Below are positions 31,816 to 41,312 of a stretch of DNA of 64,000 bases, piece after piece (position 1 is the stretch's first letter; every line of letters starts with the position of its first letter). The translations under genes were made by a program, and so were the position numbers. This DNA is from Pelotomaculum thermopropionicum SI (lineage in GTDB: Bacteria > Bacillota > Desulfotomaculia > Desulfotomaculales > Pelotomaculaceae), in NCBI GenBank assembly GCA_000010565.1, contig AP009389.1:62001-126000 (forward strand), read 5' to 3'. The notes beneath the pieces were generated by a model. It ran no database searches. It had not been told where the DNA came from and saw nothing but the letters and a program-made list of their open reading frames with translations.

Positions 31816-32943
31816 TTGAATCTGCCGTTTAATTATAACGGACATACGAGCATTGTTAAGGTGGGATTTCAGGTGGAGGACGTCGCTTACCTTAAGGCGC
31901 TCATAAGAGTATGCAATGCTGCCGTGGTGGCGGTTGACGAGAACATGACGGTGAAGGTGATCAGCCCTGCTGCGGAAAGACTTTTAAACATAAAGGCCGG
32001 GGAATACGTCGGCCGGCACTTGAAGAATTGCCCCCTTTTAGGACGGACAAGCCTGAAAAACCTTGAAAACACCCTGAAGGCAGGAGTGGAGCAGGAGTTT
32101 GATTTCTGCCTCTGCGGCAAGAATGACGGCAAAACGATGTTCAGACTTTTCACCCGCAGGCTGAGCGACAGCAAGGGCAAGACGCTGGGGGCGGCCTTGC
32201 TGATCGAAGTGATCGACCTGAATGGTGACATGGAAAGATTTATTAGAAACGAAAAGATTAAGTTAATTAAGCAGATGTCTATCGGTATAGCCCACCATAT
32301 CAGAAACCCCCTCACAGCGGTCAGGGGGTTTATCCAGATCATGCGGGAAAAAAGCGGCGGGGACTGCGTAACGGGCTTTAACGAGTTCACCAGCATAGCC
32401 CTGAAGGAGCTTGACCGGGTAAACGAAGTGATCGGCAACCTTTTGCTCCTGGCCGATTCCTCCGAACTGAAAAGGGAGGCCGTTAACGTCAACAACCTTT
32501 TAAAAAACGTTCTTTTTTTTATCAAGGGCAAGGCGGCCCTGTCCGGCATTATAGTGGTGGAGGAGCTTTCCCCCGACCTGCCCAGCGTTTTTGTGAACCA
32601 GGTCCAGATCGTCCACGTGCTTTTCAACATTCTGGACAATGCCATCAAGTTCATGCCCGACGGCGGACGGCTGAAGCTGCGGTCCTACACCGTGCCGGCA
32701 GAGAGCAAGGTTTGCATTGAAGTGTCCGACACCGGGGCAGGAATCCCGCCGGCCAATATCAATAAAATTTTCAACCCTTTCTTCACCACCAGGGAAGACG
32801 GAATGGGATTCGGGCTGGCCCTGGCAAACAAGATAATTCACGATCACGGGGGAGAAATCAGGGTGGGCAGCGAGGAAGGGAAGGGATCGACATTTTTTGT
32901 CTACCTGCCCGTCAAGAACGCCAGGCTGACCGTTCTGGAATAA
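31816..32943 (+). CDS. PAS-domain sensor histidine kinase
   Basis: A 375-residue soluble kinase with a PAS domain at about 28-130, a dimerisation/phosphoacceptor helix and a GHKL ATPase domain. The H-box reads GIAHHIRNPLTAVRGF, with phosphoacceptor His160. The acidic residue that normally follows it (Glu in the sporulation kinases KinA-KinE) is His161. The N-box (ILDNAIKFMPDG), G1 (DTGAGIPP), F-box and G2 (GMGFGLALANKI) are intact. No response regulator is nearby, as for orphan sporulation kinases that feed Spo0F or Spo0A. The TTG start at 31816 lacks a clear ribosome site, so the exact start is unsure. Confidence 0.88.
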   Translation: MNLPFNYNGHTSIVKVGFQVEDVAYLKALIRVCNAAVVAVDENMTVKVISPAAERLLNIKAGEYVGRHLKNCPLLGRTSLKNLENTLKAGVEQEFDFCLCGKNDGKTMFRLFTRRLSDSKGKTLGAALLIEVIDLNGDMERFIRNEKIKLIKQMSIGIAHHIRNPLTAVRGFIQIMREKSGGDCVTGFNEFTSIALKELDRVNEVIGNLLLLADSSELKREAVNVNNLLKNVLFFIKGKAALSGIIVVEELSPDLPSVFVNQVQIVHVLFNILDNAIKFMPDGGRLKLRSYTVPAESKVCIEVSDTGAGIPPANINKIFNPFFTTREDGMGFGLALANKIIHDHGGEIRVGSEEGKGSTFFVYLPVKNARLTVLE

Positions 32944-33014
32944 AGCAGCACCCGAATAAAAATACGGCGGAAGCTCCATAATATCCTGGTAGGCATCAGG
33001 CAAGGAGGTTTTCG

Positions 33015-33743
33015 ATGAAGCCTGCAGGGAGAACGCAGATTTTCGCCGTTTTTATTTTGCTTGTTGTGCTGCTGGCCGGCATCTGGCCTAATCCGGCTTT
33101 TGCCGCAGCGGAAGACAGGGAAAACATCCTGGTTTTCTGGACGGAAGGAGAGCGCCTCAAAGCTGTAACCCTGGTGTGCGTGCAGGGCTCCCGCGGGCCG
33201 CTGGGCATTGTGGCCATTCCGGTGCACGTCCGCCTTGACGGCGGCGGCACCGGGTGGACTGTTGCGGAGGCTTATGCAAAGCTGGGCAGGGAAGGGCTTA
33301 CGGCCCAATTGGAATATCTTTTTAGAACGCCCATTAGCAGGTATTTGTCGGTGGATCAGGCTACCCTGGATAAAGTCAGCAGCATTATAGGACCGGTCAT
33401 GATGGGGGACAGGCCGGCCACAATGGCCGAGGTCTTCGAGGGAACCTATACCGGCGGCGAGATTGAACCCCAGGCAGAAATCAGGTGCCTGGCCGCCCGG
33501 CTGACAGAGCCGCGGGTGGTGGTCAAAGCGCCGCAACTGGTCTGGCTCTTTTCTTCGGAGGTTAAGACCAACCTGGGTTACAGAAATATCTGGAACATTT
33601 ACCGCGCGGTGGCGGAGAAAGGGCCGGGCATTCTGAACAAAAAGGCCCTTACCGGAAAGGACTGCTGGGCCGGCAGCCGCAGGTACCGGGAGGTGCCGCC
33701 CGAGGCCTGGGTGAACGTACTGAACGAGGTAAGCCGGGCCTAA
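33015..33743 (+). CDS. Exported protein with short LytR-CpsA-Psr-like domain
   Basis: A 242-residue protein with a signal peptide (core about 9-30, cleavage near AFAAA). The mature part begins ENILVFWTEGERLKAV. It then shows GPLGIVAIPVHVRLD, a stretch like the opening of LCP domains, and an ISRYLSVDQATLDKVSSIIGPV element close to the LCP motif for the central helix. The Arg cluster that binds the polyprenyl-phosphate head is not evident, and the domain is shorter than true LCP ligases. It may be a reduced, possibly non-catalytic relative. AAGGAGG precedes ATG 33015. Repeat elements follow. Assignment is tentative. Confidence 0.55.
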   Translation: MKPAGRTQIFAVFILLVVLLAGIWPNPAFAAAEDRENILVFWTEGERLKAVTLVCVQGSRGPLGIVAIPVHVRLDGGGTGWTVAEAYAKLGREGLTAQLEYLFRTPISRYLSVDQATLDKVSSIIGPVMMGDRPATMAEVFEGTYTGGEIEPQAEIRCLAARLTEPRVVVKAPQLVWLFSSEVKTNLGYRNIWNIYRAVAEKGPGILNKKALTGKDCWAGSRRYREVPPEAWVNVLNEVSRA

Positions 33744-33774
33744 AAAGCAGCTTTGTTAAACTGTTGCCGGTAAA

Positions 33775-33823
33775 GAGCATTCTGAACCAGGCGGTTTCAA
33801 CCGCCGGTGGGACTTTGTCAACA
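33775..33823. repeat. Fragment of the structured repeat (3' tail)
   Basis: GAGCATTCTGAACCAGGCGG, TTCAACCGCCGG, GGGACTTTGTCAACA: these match the last 50 bases of copies A and B with substitutions. The left half is missing here, so it is a truncated copy. Confidence 0.7.
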
Positions 33824-33829
33824 ACTGGC

Positions 33830-33889
33830 CGGCGCGGGGCACCGGAGCGGCGGTGATAATGCGCCGCCCGGCAAAAGCATTTTCTTGCC
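33830..33889 (+). repeat. Direct repeat, left copy
   Basis: A 60-base unit that recurs at 34108-34166 with few changes. Shared landmarks are CGGCGCGG, GCACCGGAG, AATGCGCCGCCCGGCAAAAG and CTTGCC. The two copies bracket repeat copy C. Confidence 0.8.
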
Positions 33890-33967
33890 GCCCGCCTGTG
33901 ACATTTTATTGAAATTTAGCAAGTAAAAACGTGTGGGGCGGTGCTTTGTCAAAAGCGAACGACTTGC

Positions 33968-34130
33968 GGAGCGCCGGTAACAGCACTCTGCGCAGCGAGG
34001 TTGCGAAATTGAGGGTGCGGACAGGGAAGTCCGCACCAGCCCGAACCGAGCCAGGATGGTGAGTTGAGGGCGGCTCAATTTCGCCCGAAGCAAGCAGTAA
34101 GTACTGTCGGCGCGGAGCACCGGAGTGAGC
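33968..34130. repeat. Structured dispersed repeat, diverged copy C
   Basis: Same architecture as copies A and B but with many changes that keep pairing. The inner stem is GCGAAATTGAG/CTCAATTTCGC (GCGGAATTGGG/CCCAATTCCGC in A and B), and the first hairpin is GGTGCGGAC/GTCCGCACC (GGCGCGGAC/GTCCGCGCC in A and B). The head loops CGAGCCAGGA and GAGTTGAGGGC are conserved. The outer stem is not clearly kept. Confidence 0.8.
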
Positions 34131-34166
34131 GTGGCAATGCGCCGCCCGGCAAAAGCATATCTTGCC
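34108..34166 (+). repeat. Direct repeat, right copy
   Basis: Second copy of the 33830-33889 unit. It ends 14 bases before the ilvA start, so the ilvA leader and probably its promoter context include repeat sequence. Confidence 0.8.
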
Positions 34167-34180
34167 AGGAAGGTAGGGCG

Positions 34181-35401
34181 ATGGTTGAAAGCAAGCTGAC
34201 CCTGGAAAAAATTGAGGAGGCCAGGCACCGCCTGGCCGGGGTGGCCCACCGCACCCCGCTGGATTTTTCCGCCACCTTCAGCGAAATGACGGGAAACGAC
34301 GTTTTTCTGAAGCTGGAGAACATGCAGAAAACAGGTTCATTTAAAATCCGCGGTGCTTACAACAAGGTCATGAGCCTGGACGAAAAAGACAGGGGGCGCG
34401 GGGTAATTGCAGCCTCCGCCGGAAACCACGCCCAGGGGGTGGCCTACGCCGCCGCCAGGGCGGGCCTTCCCTGCACCATTGTAATGCCCGCGGGGGCCCC
34501 CATTTCCAAGATTGCAGCAACTCGCGGCTACGGCTCCGAAGTAGTTCTGGCCGGGGGCGGCTATGACGAGGCCTACCGGCTGGCCGTCGAGCTGCGGGAA
34601 AAAAGCGGGGCCGCCTTCATACACGGCTTTGACGACGTGGACGTAATTGCCGGGCAGGCCACCATAGCCCTTGAGATTTTGGAGGATCTGCCCGGCGTCG
34701 AGGCGGTGCTGGTGCCGGTTGGCGGCGGGGGACTGATTGCGGGTATATCGTTTGCGCTGAAAACGCTCAGGCCGGAGGTGCGTGTCGTCGGGGTGCAGGC
34801 CGCGGGTGCCCCGGCCATGCTGCTTTCCTGGAGGAAAGGCAGGCTGGTCGAGACCGCCCATGCCAGTACTTTTGCCGACGGCATTGCCGTCCGCAGGCCG
34901 GGCCGGGTAGCCTTTGGCATAATCAGGCAATGCGTTGACGAAATTGTAACGGTTGACGATGAAGAAACGGCCGGCGCGATCCTTATGCTCCTGGAAAGGT
35001 CCAAACTCGTGGTGGAAGGGGCCGGGGCGGTAGGCCTGGCCGCCCTGGTTTACCAAAAGACGGCGTTAAGAAACGCCAGGACGGTTGTCGTTTTAAGCGG
35101 GGGCAATATCGACGTGAACATCCTCTCAATTATTATAGAGCGCGGGCTGGTCAAAACAGGCCGCTATGCCCGCCTGCGGGCGGTCCTTTCGGACGAGCCG
35201 GGCAATCTGGGCAAACTGCTGGCGGCGGTGGCTAGGACCAGGGCCAACGTAATTTCGGTGGCCCACAACCGGATCAGGCCCGGCGTCCCGCTAAAGCAGG
35301 CCGAAGTAGAACTGTCCTTGGAAACCAGGAACAAAGAGCATATCGGGCAGATCCTGGAAGTGCTGGCCAGGGCCGGTTACCGTCCGGAAATTATTGCATA
35401 A
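34181..35401 (+). CDS. ilvA: Threonine ammonia-lyase
   Basis: PLP enzyme that deaminates threonine to 2-oxobutyrate, the entry to isoleucine or to threonine breakdown. The PLP lysine is in GSFKIRGAYNKV. The substrate/cofactor loop SAGNHAQG and the glycine-rich phosphate clamp VPVGGGGLIAG follow. The 406-residue size with one C-terminal ACT-like segment (ARLRAVLSDEPGNLGKLLAAVA) is that of the TdcB/IlvA single-ACT type. ATG 34181 follows GGAAGG. The frame opens upstream inside the repeat. It stands alone, not with other ilv genes. Confidence 0.94.
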   Translation: MVESKLTLEKIEEARHRLAGVAHRTPLDFSATFSEMTGNDVFLKLENMQKTGSFKIRGAYNKVMSLDEKDRGRGVIAASAGNHAQGVAYAAARAGLPCTIVMPAGAPISKIAATRGYGSEVVLAGGGYDEAYRLAVELREKSGAAFIHGFDDVDVIAGQATIALEILEDLPGVEAVLVPVGGGGLIAGISFALKTLRPEVRVVGVQAAGAPAMLLSWRKGRLVETAHASTFADGIAVRRPGRVAFGIIRQCVDEIVTVDDEETAGAILMLLERSKLVVEGAGAVGLAALVYQKTALRNARTVVVLSGGNIDVNILSIIIERGLVKTGRYARLRAVLSDEPGNLGKLLAAVARTRANVISVAHNRIRPGVPLKQAEVELSLETRNKEHIGQILEVLARAGYRPEIIA

Positions 35402-35505
35402 AAAAGAATTATTTTCTCAAAAATCTGGAAATCAGAAGGAAAATTCCAAGTGCTGGAGAAAGTAAGATCAAAAGACGGTAACCAGGCTGGGAAGGTGGTG
35501 ATTTC

Positions 35506-35760
35506 ATGGAAGTTACCGACGTAAGAGTGCGTAAGATTTTAACGGAAGGAAAGATGAAGGCGATAGTATCGGTAACTTTAGATAATTCCTTTGTTATTCA
35601 TGATGTTAAAGTGGTGGAAGGGCAAAACGGGCTGTTTGTGGCAATGCCGAGCAGAAAAACCCCGGACGGGGAGTACCGCGACATAGCGCACCCGATTACC
35701 GCCTCGGCCCGCGAGTTAATTCAAACGGCCGTGCTGCAGGCTTACGCCGAGGCAACCTGA
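35506..35760 (+). CDS. spoVG: Septation / RNA-binding regulator SpoVG
   Basis: An 84-residue protein nearly identical in layout to Spo[13 protein letters not shown], the [16 protein letters not shown] core, [21 protein letters not shown] and a short C-terminal helix. SpoVG binds nucleic acids and affects asymmetric septation and many developmental genes. GGAAGGTGGTGA precedes ATG 35506. Upstream, AGAAGGAAAATT at 35434-35445 is reminiscent of a sigma-H -35 box, but no good -10 is seen. It precedes glmU-prs as in Bacillus, with a terminator in between. Confidence 0.95.
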   Translation: MEVTDVRVRKILTEGKMKAIVSVTLDNSFVIHDVKVVEGQNGLFVAMPSRKTPDGEYRDIAHPITASARELIQTAVLQAYAEAT

Positions 35761-35798
35761 AGCGGGAGCGCCTTTTTTACCGTGCTTGCAGAAAAGCT

Positions 35799-35823
35799 GA
35801 GAGCTTAGAGCTCTCTTTTTTTT
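35799..35823 (+). terminator. Terminator after spoVG
   Basis: GAGAGCT, TAG loop, AGCTCTC, then a run of T (35816-35823). Confidence 0.9.
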
Positions 35824-35983
35824 ATGGAAGGTTTTAAAGGAAATAAAAATTTTTTGTTGAATAGACAAATAATATTAAGGCAATTAGCCGGAAATATACC
35901 CCGTAAATTCCGTACAAGGCGCTTATTTGCGCTGTTATTACCAACTTTATACCGGTTATTTACATTGCAAAGGAGGTCGCCGG

Positions 35984-37357
35984 ATGGATCTGGCGGCGGT
36001 TATACTTGCGGCCGGCCGGGGCACCAGGATGAAATCAAAGCTGCCCAAGGTGCTTCACAGGGTATGCGGCAGGCCGATGCTGTCTTACATTGTAAACGCT
36101 GTTGCGGCCGCCGGTATTAAAAAGATAGTGGTGGTGGCCGGCTACGGTGCCGAGCAGGTTGCCCGCGAGGTGGAGGGCCTGGCGCAGGTTGCCCTGCAGG
36201 CCGAGCAACTGGGAACGGCCCACGCGCTGCTGCAGGCCGGCCCTTTTTTAAGCGGCTTTGCCGGGAAAGTGCTTGTCCTGTGCGGCGACACGCCGCTGAT
36301 AGAAGCCGGGACGCTGGCTAAACTGGCCGGATTTCACAGAACCGCCGGGGCGGCGGCAACACTGCTGACTGCCGAACCGGACGACCCGGCCGGCTACGGG
36401 CGGGTAATCCGGGACGGGCGGGGCAATGTAATTAAAATTGTGGAAGAAAAGGACGCCTCGCCGGCTGAAAAACTAATTCGGGAAATCAATACCGGCATAT
36501 ACTGCTTTGAGGCTGCCGGGCTTTTTGATGCCCTGAAAGGGATAAGGCCTGCCAACGCCCAGGGCGAGTATTACCTTACGGACATTGTGGAAATTTATGT
36601 CCGGGCCGGTCTTGCCGTGGCGGCCTTTAAGCTGGAAAACCCGGTGGAAGTAACGGGAATAAACGACCGCAGGCAGTTGGCCGAAGTGGAAAAGTACCTG
36701 CGCCGCCGGGTGCTTGAAGATTTAATGCAGTCCGGAGTAACCGTGCTGGATCCGGCCTCAACCTTTGTGGACGGCACGGTCCGGGTGGGGCGGGATACGG
36801 TGATTTATCCCTTTACTTTTCTGGAGGGCAGCACTATAATTGGTGAAGACTGCGTCATCGGGCCCGGATCGCGGCTGGTTAACGCCGTTGTGGGCAACGG
36901 CGTTTCCGTCCAGAATTCCGTAGTAATAGAAAGTCAGATCGGAGACTGCTGCTCCATCGGCCCCTTTGCCTACCTGCGCCCGGAGACAAGGCTGGGCCGG
37001 AACGTTAAGGTGGGCGATTTTGTGGAAATAAAGAAGTCGGTAATCGGGGACGGGAGCAAGGTTCCCCATTTGAGCTATGTGGGCGACGCTACCGTAGGCG
37101 CAGGGGTGAACATCGGCTGCGGCACCATTACCTGCAATTACGACGGCCGGAACAAATGGCCCACCCGCATTGGCGACGGAGCGTTTATCGGAAGCAACAC
37201 CAACCTGGTTGCCCCGGTGGAAATTGGAGCGGGCGCGGTTACCGGGGCCGGCTCCACCATTACCAAAAACGTGCCCGACGGCGCGCTGGCCGTGGAAAGG
37301 GCCAGGCAGGTGCTGGTGCCGGACTGGGCCGCAAAGAAAAGGGACAAAAAGGTTTGA
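35984..37357 (+). CDS. glmU: Bifunctional UDP-GlcNAc pyrophosphorylase / GlcN-1-P acetyltransferase
   Basis: Makes UDP-GlcNAc, the precursor of peptidoglycan and wall polymers, by acetylating glucosamine-1-P and then transferring UMP. The N-terminal pyrophosphorylase begins [22 protein letters not shown] and has the metal motif LCGDTPL. The C-terminal left-handed beta-helix carries hexapeptide repeats ([34 protein letters not shown]) and the acetyl-site His/Tyr segment. 457 residues, normal. ATG 35984 follows AAAGGAGGT; the frame opens further up without support. glmU-prs is a conserved pair. Confidence 0.96.
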   Translation: MDLAAVILAAGRGTRMKSKLPKVLHRVCGRPMLSYIVNAVAAAGIKKIVVVAGYGAEQVAREVEGLAQVALQAEQLGTAHALLQAGPFLSGFAGKVLVLCGDTPLIEAGTLAKLAGFHRTAGAAATLLTAEPDDPAGYGRVIRDGRGNVIKIVEEKDASPAEKLIREINTGIYCFEAAGLFDALKGIRPANAQGEYYLTDIVEIYVRAGLAVAAFKLENPVEVTGINDRRQLAEVEKYLRRRVLEDLMQSGVTVLDPASTFVDGTVRVGRDTVIYPFTFLEGSTIIGEDCVIGPGSRLVNAVVGNGVSVQNSVVIESQIGDCCSIGPFAYLRPETRLGRNVKVGDFVEIKKSVIGDGSKVPHLSYVGDATVGAGVNIGCGTITCNYDGRNKWPTRIGDGAFIGSNTNLVAPVEIGAGAVTGAGSTITKNVPDGALAVERARQVLVPDWAAKKRDKKV

Positions 37358-37401
37358 TCGGCATACGTTTTCATGCACAACAGGTTTGGAGGTAGTCGGG
37401 A

Positions 37402-38349
37402 ATGTCAACGCGCAGCAAGAGACTCAGGATCTTTTCGGGCAACGCCAACCCCGCACTGGCTGAAGAGATAGCGCAGTACCTGGGCGTCACCGTTGGGGAG
37501 GCTAAAGTTTCCCGGTTTTCCGACGGTGAGATTCATGTAAAAATCAATGAAAGCGTCAGGGGTGCGGATGTCTTCATCATCCAGCCGACGTGTTCGCCGA
37601 TCAACGAACACCTGATGGAACTCCTGATCATGATAGATGCCCTGCGGCGCGCTTCTGCCAGGCGGATAACGGCCGTCCTGCCCTATTACGGGTATGCCAG
37701 GCAGGACCGCAAGACCAGGGCGCGCGATCCCATTACCGCCAAGCTTGTCGCCAACCTGCTGACGGCCAGCGGGGCAAGGCGGGTTCTCTGCATGGACCTG
37801 CATGCCGGGCAGATCCAGGGCTTTTTCGATATACCGGTCGATCACCTGCCGGGAGTGCCCATCCTGGCCGAATATTTTTTACAAAGCGGCCTGAAGAACG
37901 TCGTGGTAGTTTCGCCCGATCTGGGCGGGGTGACCCGGGCGCGGGACCTTGCCGAGCGCATCGGCGCCTCCATTGCTATTATTGACAAGCGCCGGCCCGA
38001 GCCCAACGTGGCCGAGGTTACCAACATCATCGGCGCCATTAACGGCAAGACCGTTGTAATGATTGACGACATCATCGATACGGCCGGCACCATTACCAAG
38101 GGGGCAGAGGCCCTGAAAAAATGGGGGGCCAGCGAAATTTACGTCTGCTGCACCCACCCGGTCCTGTCCGGGCCGGCCGTCAGCCGGCTGGCAGAAGCTC
38201 CCATAAAGGAAGTCATCGTCACCAATACCATTCCCGTACCGAAAGAAAAGATGATCGATAAGATCAAGGTGCTTTCCGTGGCTCCCCTTCTCGGCGAGGC
38301 CATCATCCGCATCCATGAGGACCTGTCGGTGAGCAAATTATTTGATTAG
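37402..38349 (+). CDS. prs: Ribose-phosphate pyrophosphokinase
   Basis: Transfers the beta,gamma-pyrophosphate of ATP to ribose-5-phosphate, giving PRPP for nucleotide, His and Trp synthesis. Class I landmarks are present: [20 protein letters not shown], the flexible-loop [29 protein letters not shown] and the PRPP-binding loop [11 protein letters not shown]. 315 residues, normal. TTTGGAGGT precedes ATG 37402, 45 bases after glmU. An AT-rich tract follows. Confidence 0.96.
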   Translation: MSTRSKRLRIFSGNANPALAEEIAQYLGVTVGEAKVSRFSDGEIHVKINESVRGADVFIIQPTCSPINEHLMELLIMIDALRRASARRITAVLPYYGYARQDRKTRARDPITAKLVANLLTASGARRVLCMDLHAGQIQGFFDIPVDHLPGVPILAEYFLQSGLKNVVVVSPDLGGVTRARDLAERIGASIAIIDKRRPEPNVAEVTNIIGAINGKTVVMIDDIIDTAGTITKGAEALKKWGASEIYVCCTHPVLSGPAVSRLAEAPIKEVIVTNTIPVPKEKMIDKIKVLSVAPLLGEAIIRIHEDLSVSKLFD

Positions 38350-38395
38350 CAGGCATGCCGGATTAAAAGTGCAGATTTGTTTTTTGTGCATACAC

Positions 38396-38460
38396 GGGAC
38401 ACATGCGGTCCCTATATTATTATTTATTTATATATATATTTTTATATATAATTTTCAGAT
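38396..38460 (+). other. AT-rich tract after prs with a short hairpin
   Basis: GGGAC, seven-base loop, GTCCC at 38396-38412, then about 45 bases made almost only of A and T (TATTATTATTTATTTATATA and so on). The hairpin could end prs; the tract, unusual in this GC-rich window, could also act as an UP-like element for the MFS gene. Confidence 0.4.
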
Positions 38461-38517
38461 GGTATTTTTAAGGCGGTGTTTTTTGAATTATTGAATGCAA
38501 GAGGTGTTGATTCAAAG

Positions 38518-39909
38518 GTGAACGGAGACGGATCGGTAAAAAAATATGCTTTAATTACGGTTTCCCTGGCCTCTTTTTTAACTCCTTTCATGGGCAGTTC
38601 CATTAACCTGGCCGTGCCATCGATTGGCAGGGAATTCGACAGCGGCGCCGTCCTGCTGAGCTGGGTGGTCAGCAGCTACATCCTGGCCTCGGCGGCCTTT
38701 CTGCTGCCGTTTGGTAGGCTTGCCGACATTTTCGGGAGAAAGAAAATATTCGTTATAGGCCTTTTGGCCTTCACCCTGTTTTCCCTGCTGTGCGGCCTTT
38801 CCTGGTCCATAGAGGCGCTGATTGCCTTCAGGGTGCTGCAGGGCATCGGCGGGGCCATGATCTTCGGCACGGCCGTGGCCATTTTAACTTCGGTTTTCCC
38901 TCCCCAGGAGAGGGGCAAGGTGCTGGGGATAAACGTTGCCACGGTGTATACCGGCCTTTCCCTGGGGCCGGTGCTGGGCGGCGCGATGAACCAGCAGCTG
39001 GGCTGGCCCTCTATTTTTTATTTCAACGCCGCCCTGGGCCTGTTTGTGGTACTGTTGACCGCCTTGAAATTAAAGGGAGAGTGGGCCGGCGCCCGGGGAG
39101 AAAAATTCGACCTGGGCGGGGCGGTTTTATACGCAGCCGGGCTGGTGGCGTTCATGTACGGTTTTTCCTCCCTTGCCACATCAACGCCGGCAAAGTTCAT
39201 TCTTGCCGCCGGCCTGCTGTTGATTGCCGTATTTGTCGGCCATGAGGCCAGGGAGGAGCAGCCCATGCTGGACATGAGGCTATTGAGCAAAAACGTTCCG
39301 TTTGCCTTTTCGAACCTGGCCGCCCTCATCAACTACAGCGCCACGTTTGCCGTGGGTTTCCTGCTTTCCCTGCACCTTCAGGTGGTGATGGGGTACAGCT
39401 CTCAAACGGCGGGGCTGATCCTGCTTTTCCAGCCCGTCGTAATGGCTCTGCTCTCCCCCCTGGCCGGCACCCTTTCCGACCGTATAGAGCCGCGCATTGT
39501 GGCTTCCTGGGGAATGGGGCTGACCGCCCTGGGGCTGGCGGTGTTTGCCTTTTTAAGCGCAAGCACGCCGGTATGGCTTATCGTTCTTAACCTGATGCTG
39601 CTGGGCACCGGCTTCGCCCTCTTTTCCTCCCCGAACAGCAATGCCATTATGGGATCGGTAGAGAAAAAATTCTACGGCGTGGCATCCTCCACTATGGGCA
39701 CGATGAGGCTCATCGGGCAGTCTGTGAGCATGGCCATTGCCACCTTAATTATCGACCTGCATATCGGCAGCGCGCAGCTCAGTCCGGCCATCGCTGGATT
39801 AATCGTAACGAGTGTTAAAATGTCGTTTGCAATCTTTGCGGTGACCTGCCTGGGAGGTGTCTTTGCTTCTTTGGCCAGGGGAAATGTAAACGCCGGTGAG
39901 AAGGCGTGA
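38518..39909 (+). CDS. MFS multidrug exporter, DHA2 family (14 TM)
   Basis: Proton-driven exporter of the EmrB/QacA type with about 14 membrane segments. Motif A LPFGRLADIFGRKKIF and the motif C region GLSLGPVLGGAMNQQLGW are clear. The start is uncertain: GTG 38518 follows AAGAGGTG and gives the usual N-terminus (KKYALITVSLASFLTPFMGSS), while the frame opens at GTG 38476 with a poor site. It overlaps the second MFS gene by four bases (GTGA), so the two are co-translated. Substrates unknown. Confidence 0.88.
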   Translation: MNGDGSVKKYALITVSLASFLTPFMGSSINLAVPSIGREFDSGAVLLSWVVSSYILASAAFLLPFGRLADIFGRKKIFVIGLLAFTLFSLLCGLSWSIEALIAFRVLQGIGGAMIFGTAVAILTSVFPPQERGKVLGINVATVYTGLSLGPVLGGAMNQQLGWPSIFYFNAALGLFVVLLTALKLKGEWAGARGEKFDLGGAVLYAAGLVAFMYGFSSLATSTPAKFILAAGLLLIAVFVGHEAREEQPMLDMRLLSKNVPFAFSNLAALINYSATFAVGFLLSLHLQVVMGYSSQTAGLILLFQPVVMALLSPLAGTLSDRIEPRIVASWGMGLTALGLAVFAFLSASTPVWLIVLNLMLLGTGFALFSSPNSNAIMGSVEKKFYGVASSTMGTMRLIGQSVSMAIATLIIDLHIGSAQLSPAIAGLIVTSVKMSFAIFAVTCLGGVFASLARGNVNAGEKA

Positions 39910-41174
39910 ACGGCCTGAAAATAGCCCTCCGTTCCTTTCAATACAGGAACTACCGCCTTTTTTTCGGGGGACAGAGCATTTCCCTGATCGGAACCTGGCT
40001 TCAGAATATTGCCATGAGCTGGCTGGTGTACCGCCTCACCAATTCGGCGCTGCTGCTTGGTGTGGTTGGGTTTGCCGGCCAGTTCCCCGCCCTTTTTTTA
40101 ACCCCTTTTGCCGGCGTGCTGGCAGACAGGTGGGACCGCCGCTCAATACTGGTCATCACCCAGACTCTTTTCATGATTCAGGCCTTTACTTTGGCCTGCC
40201 TGGTGCTGACCGGCCACATATCGATCCGCCATATCATCCCCTTAAGCGTTTTTTCAGGCCTCGTCAGCGCTTTCGACGTACCTGCCCGCCAGTCATTTGT
40301 GGTGGAAATAGTAGAAAAAAAAGAAGACCTGGTAAACGCCATTGCCCTGAACTCCTCAATGTTTAACGGCGCCCGGCTGATCGGGCCGTCCGTAGCAGGC
40401 ATACTGATTTCCGCCGTGGGTGAGGGTTTTTGCTTTCTCCTTAACGGCATAAGCTACCTGGCCGTTATAACGGCCCTGCTGGCCATGCGGGTAAGGCTGA
40501 AAAAGCCGGCAAAGGGCGGCCCGGGCGTGCTGCAGGGAATGAGGGAAGGCTTTGCCTACGCTTTCGGCAATAGGCCAATCCGCTACATTATCCTGCTCCT
40601 TGCGCTGGTCAGCCTGGTAGGCATGCCCTACTCGGTGCTGATGCCTGTTTTCGCCGGGGAAATCCTGCACGGCGGGCCTCATACCCTTGGCTTCCTGGTG
40701 GGGTTTTCCGGGATGGGGGCGATCTCCGGCGCTGTTTACCTGGCTTCGCGTAAAGACGCCGGCGGCCTGATACGGATTATCCCGCTGGCAGCGGGAATTT
40801 TTGGGGCCGGGCTGGCTGTTTTTTCCCGGTCCGGCATCCTGTGGCTTTCTCTTTTTCTGATGCTGTTCACCGGCTTCGGCATGATGGTTCAAATGGCCTC
40901 GAGCAACACAGTTTTGCAGACCATTGTGGACGACGACAAGCGCGGCAGGGTGATGAGCTTTTTCTCAATGTCATTTATGAGCATCAGCCCCTTTGGCAGC
41001 TTACTGGCGGGCAGCCTGGCCAGCCGGATAGGTGCCCCGGATACGCTGCTTATAGGAGGGGCTTGCTGTATTTTAGGCGCCATTGTCTTTGCCGCAAAGC
41101 TGCCGGTGCTGAAGGAGGCTTTAGTGCTGCAGGGCAATATCCGGGGTTGCAGCGATAAAGATTATTCCCCCTGA
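39906..41174 (+). CDS. MFS exporter, EntS-like
   Basis: A 422-residue, 12-segment member of the EntS/MFS_3 group, which export siderophores and drugs. It opens with FQYRNYRLFFGGQSISLIGTW, the usual N-terminus. Motif A is FAGVLADRWDRRSILVITQ; ARLIGPSVAGILI lies in the fifth helix. GTG start, coupled to the DHA2 exporter upstream by a four-base overlap. Two different exporters in one unit suggests a shared efflux job or a recent joint acquisition. No regulator gene lies beside them. Confidence 0.88.
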   Translation: MNGLKIALRSFQYRNYRLFFGGQSISLIGTWLQNIAMSWLVYRLTNSALLLGVVGFAGQFPALFLTPFAGVLADRWDRRSILVITQTLFMIQAFTLACLVLTGHISIRHIIPLSVFSGLVSAFDVPARQSFVVEIVEKKEDLVNAIALNSSMFNGARLIGPSVAGILISAVGEGFCFLLNGISYLAVITALLAMRVRLKKPAKGGPGVLQGMREGFAYAFGNRPIRYIILLLALVSLVGMPYSVLMPVFAGEILHGGPHTLGFLVGFSGMGAISGAVYLASRKDAGGLIRIIPLAAGIFGAGLAVFSRSGILWLSLFLMLFTGFGMMVQMASSNTVLQTIVDDDKRGRVMSFFSMSFMSISPFGSLLAGSLASRIGAPDTLLIGGACCILGAIVFAAKLPVLKEALVLQGNIRGCSDKDYSP

Positions 41175-41312
41175 AAGGTTTGTACCTAAAAAACTTGCGA
41201 ATAATGTTAAATTTTTACTAAAAACGGCACCTGCCGGTAGGACATTGGCAAAGTCCTGTCGAAAAGTTTCTGTAAAAGCCAGCGTAAAGCAAGAAAAGGA
41301 GTGAAGAGGCTG

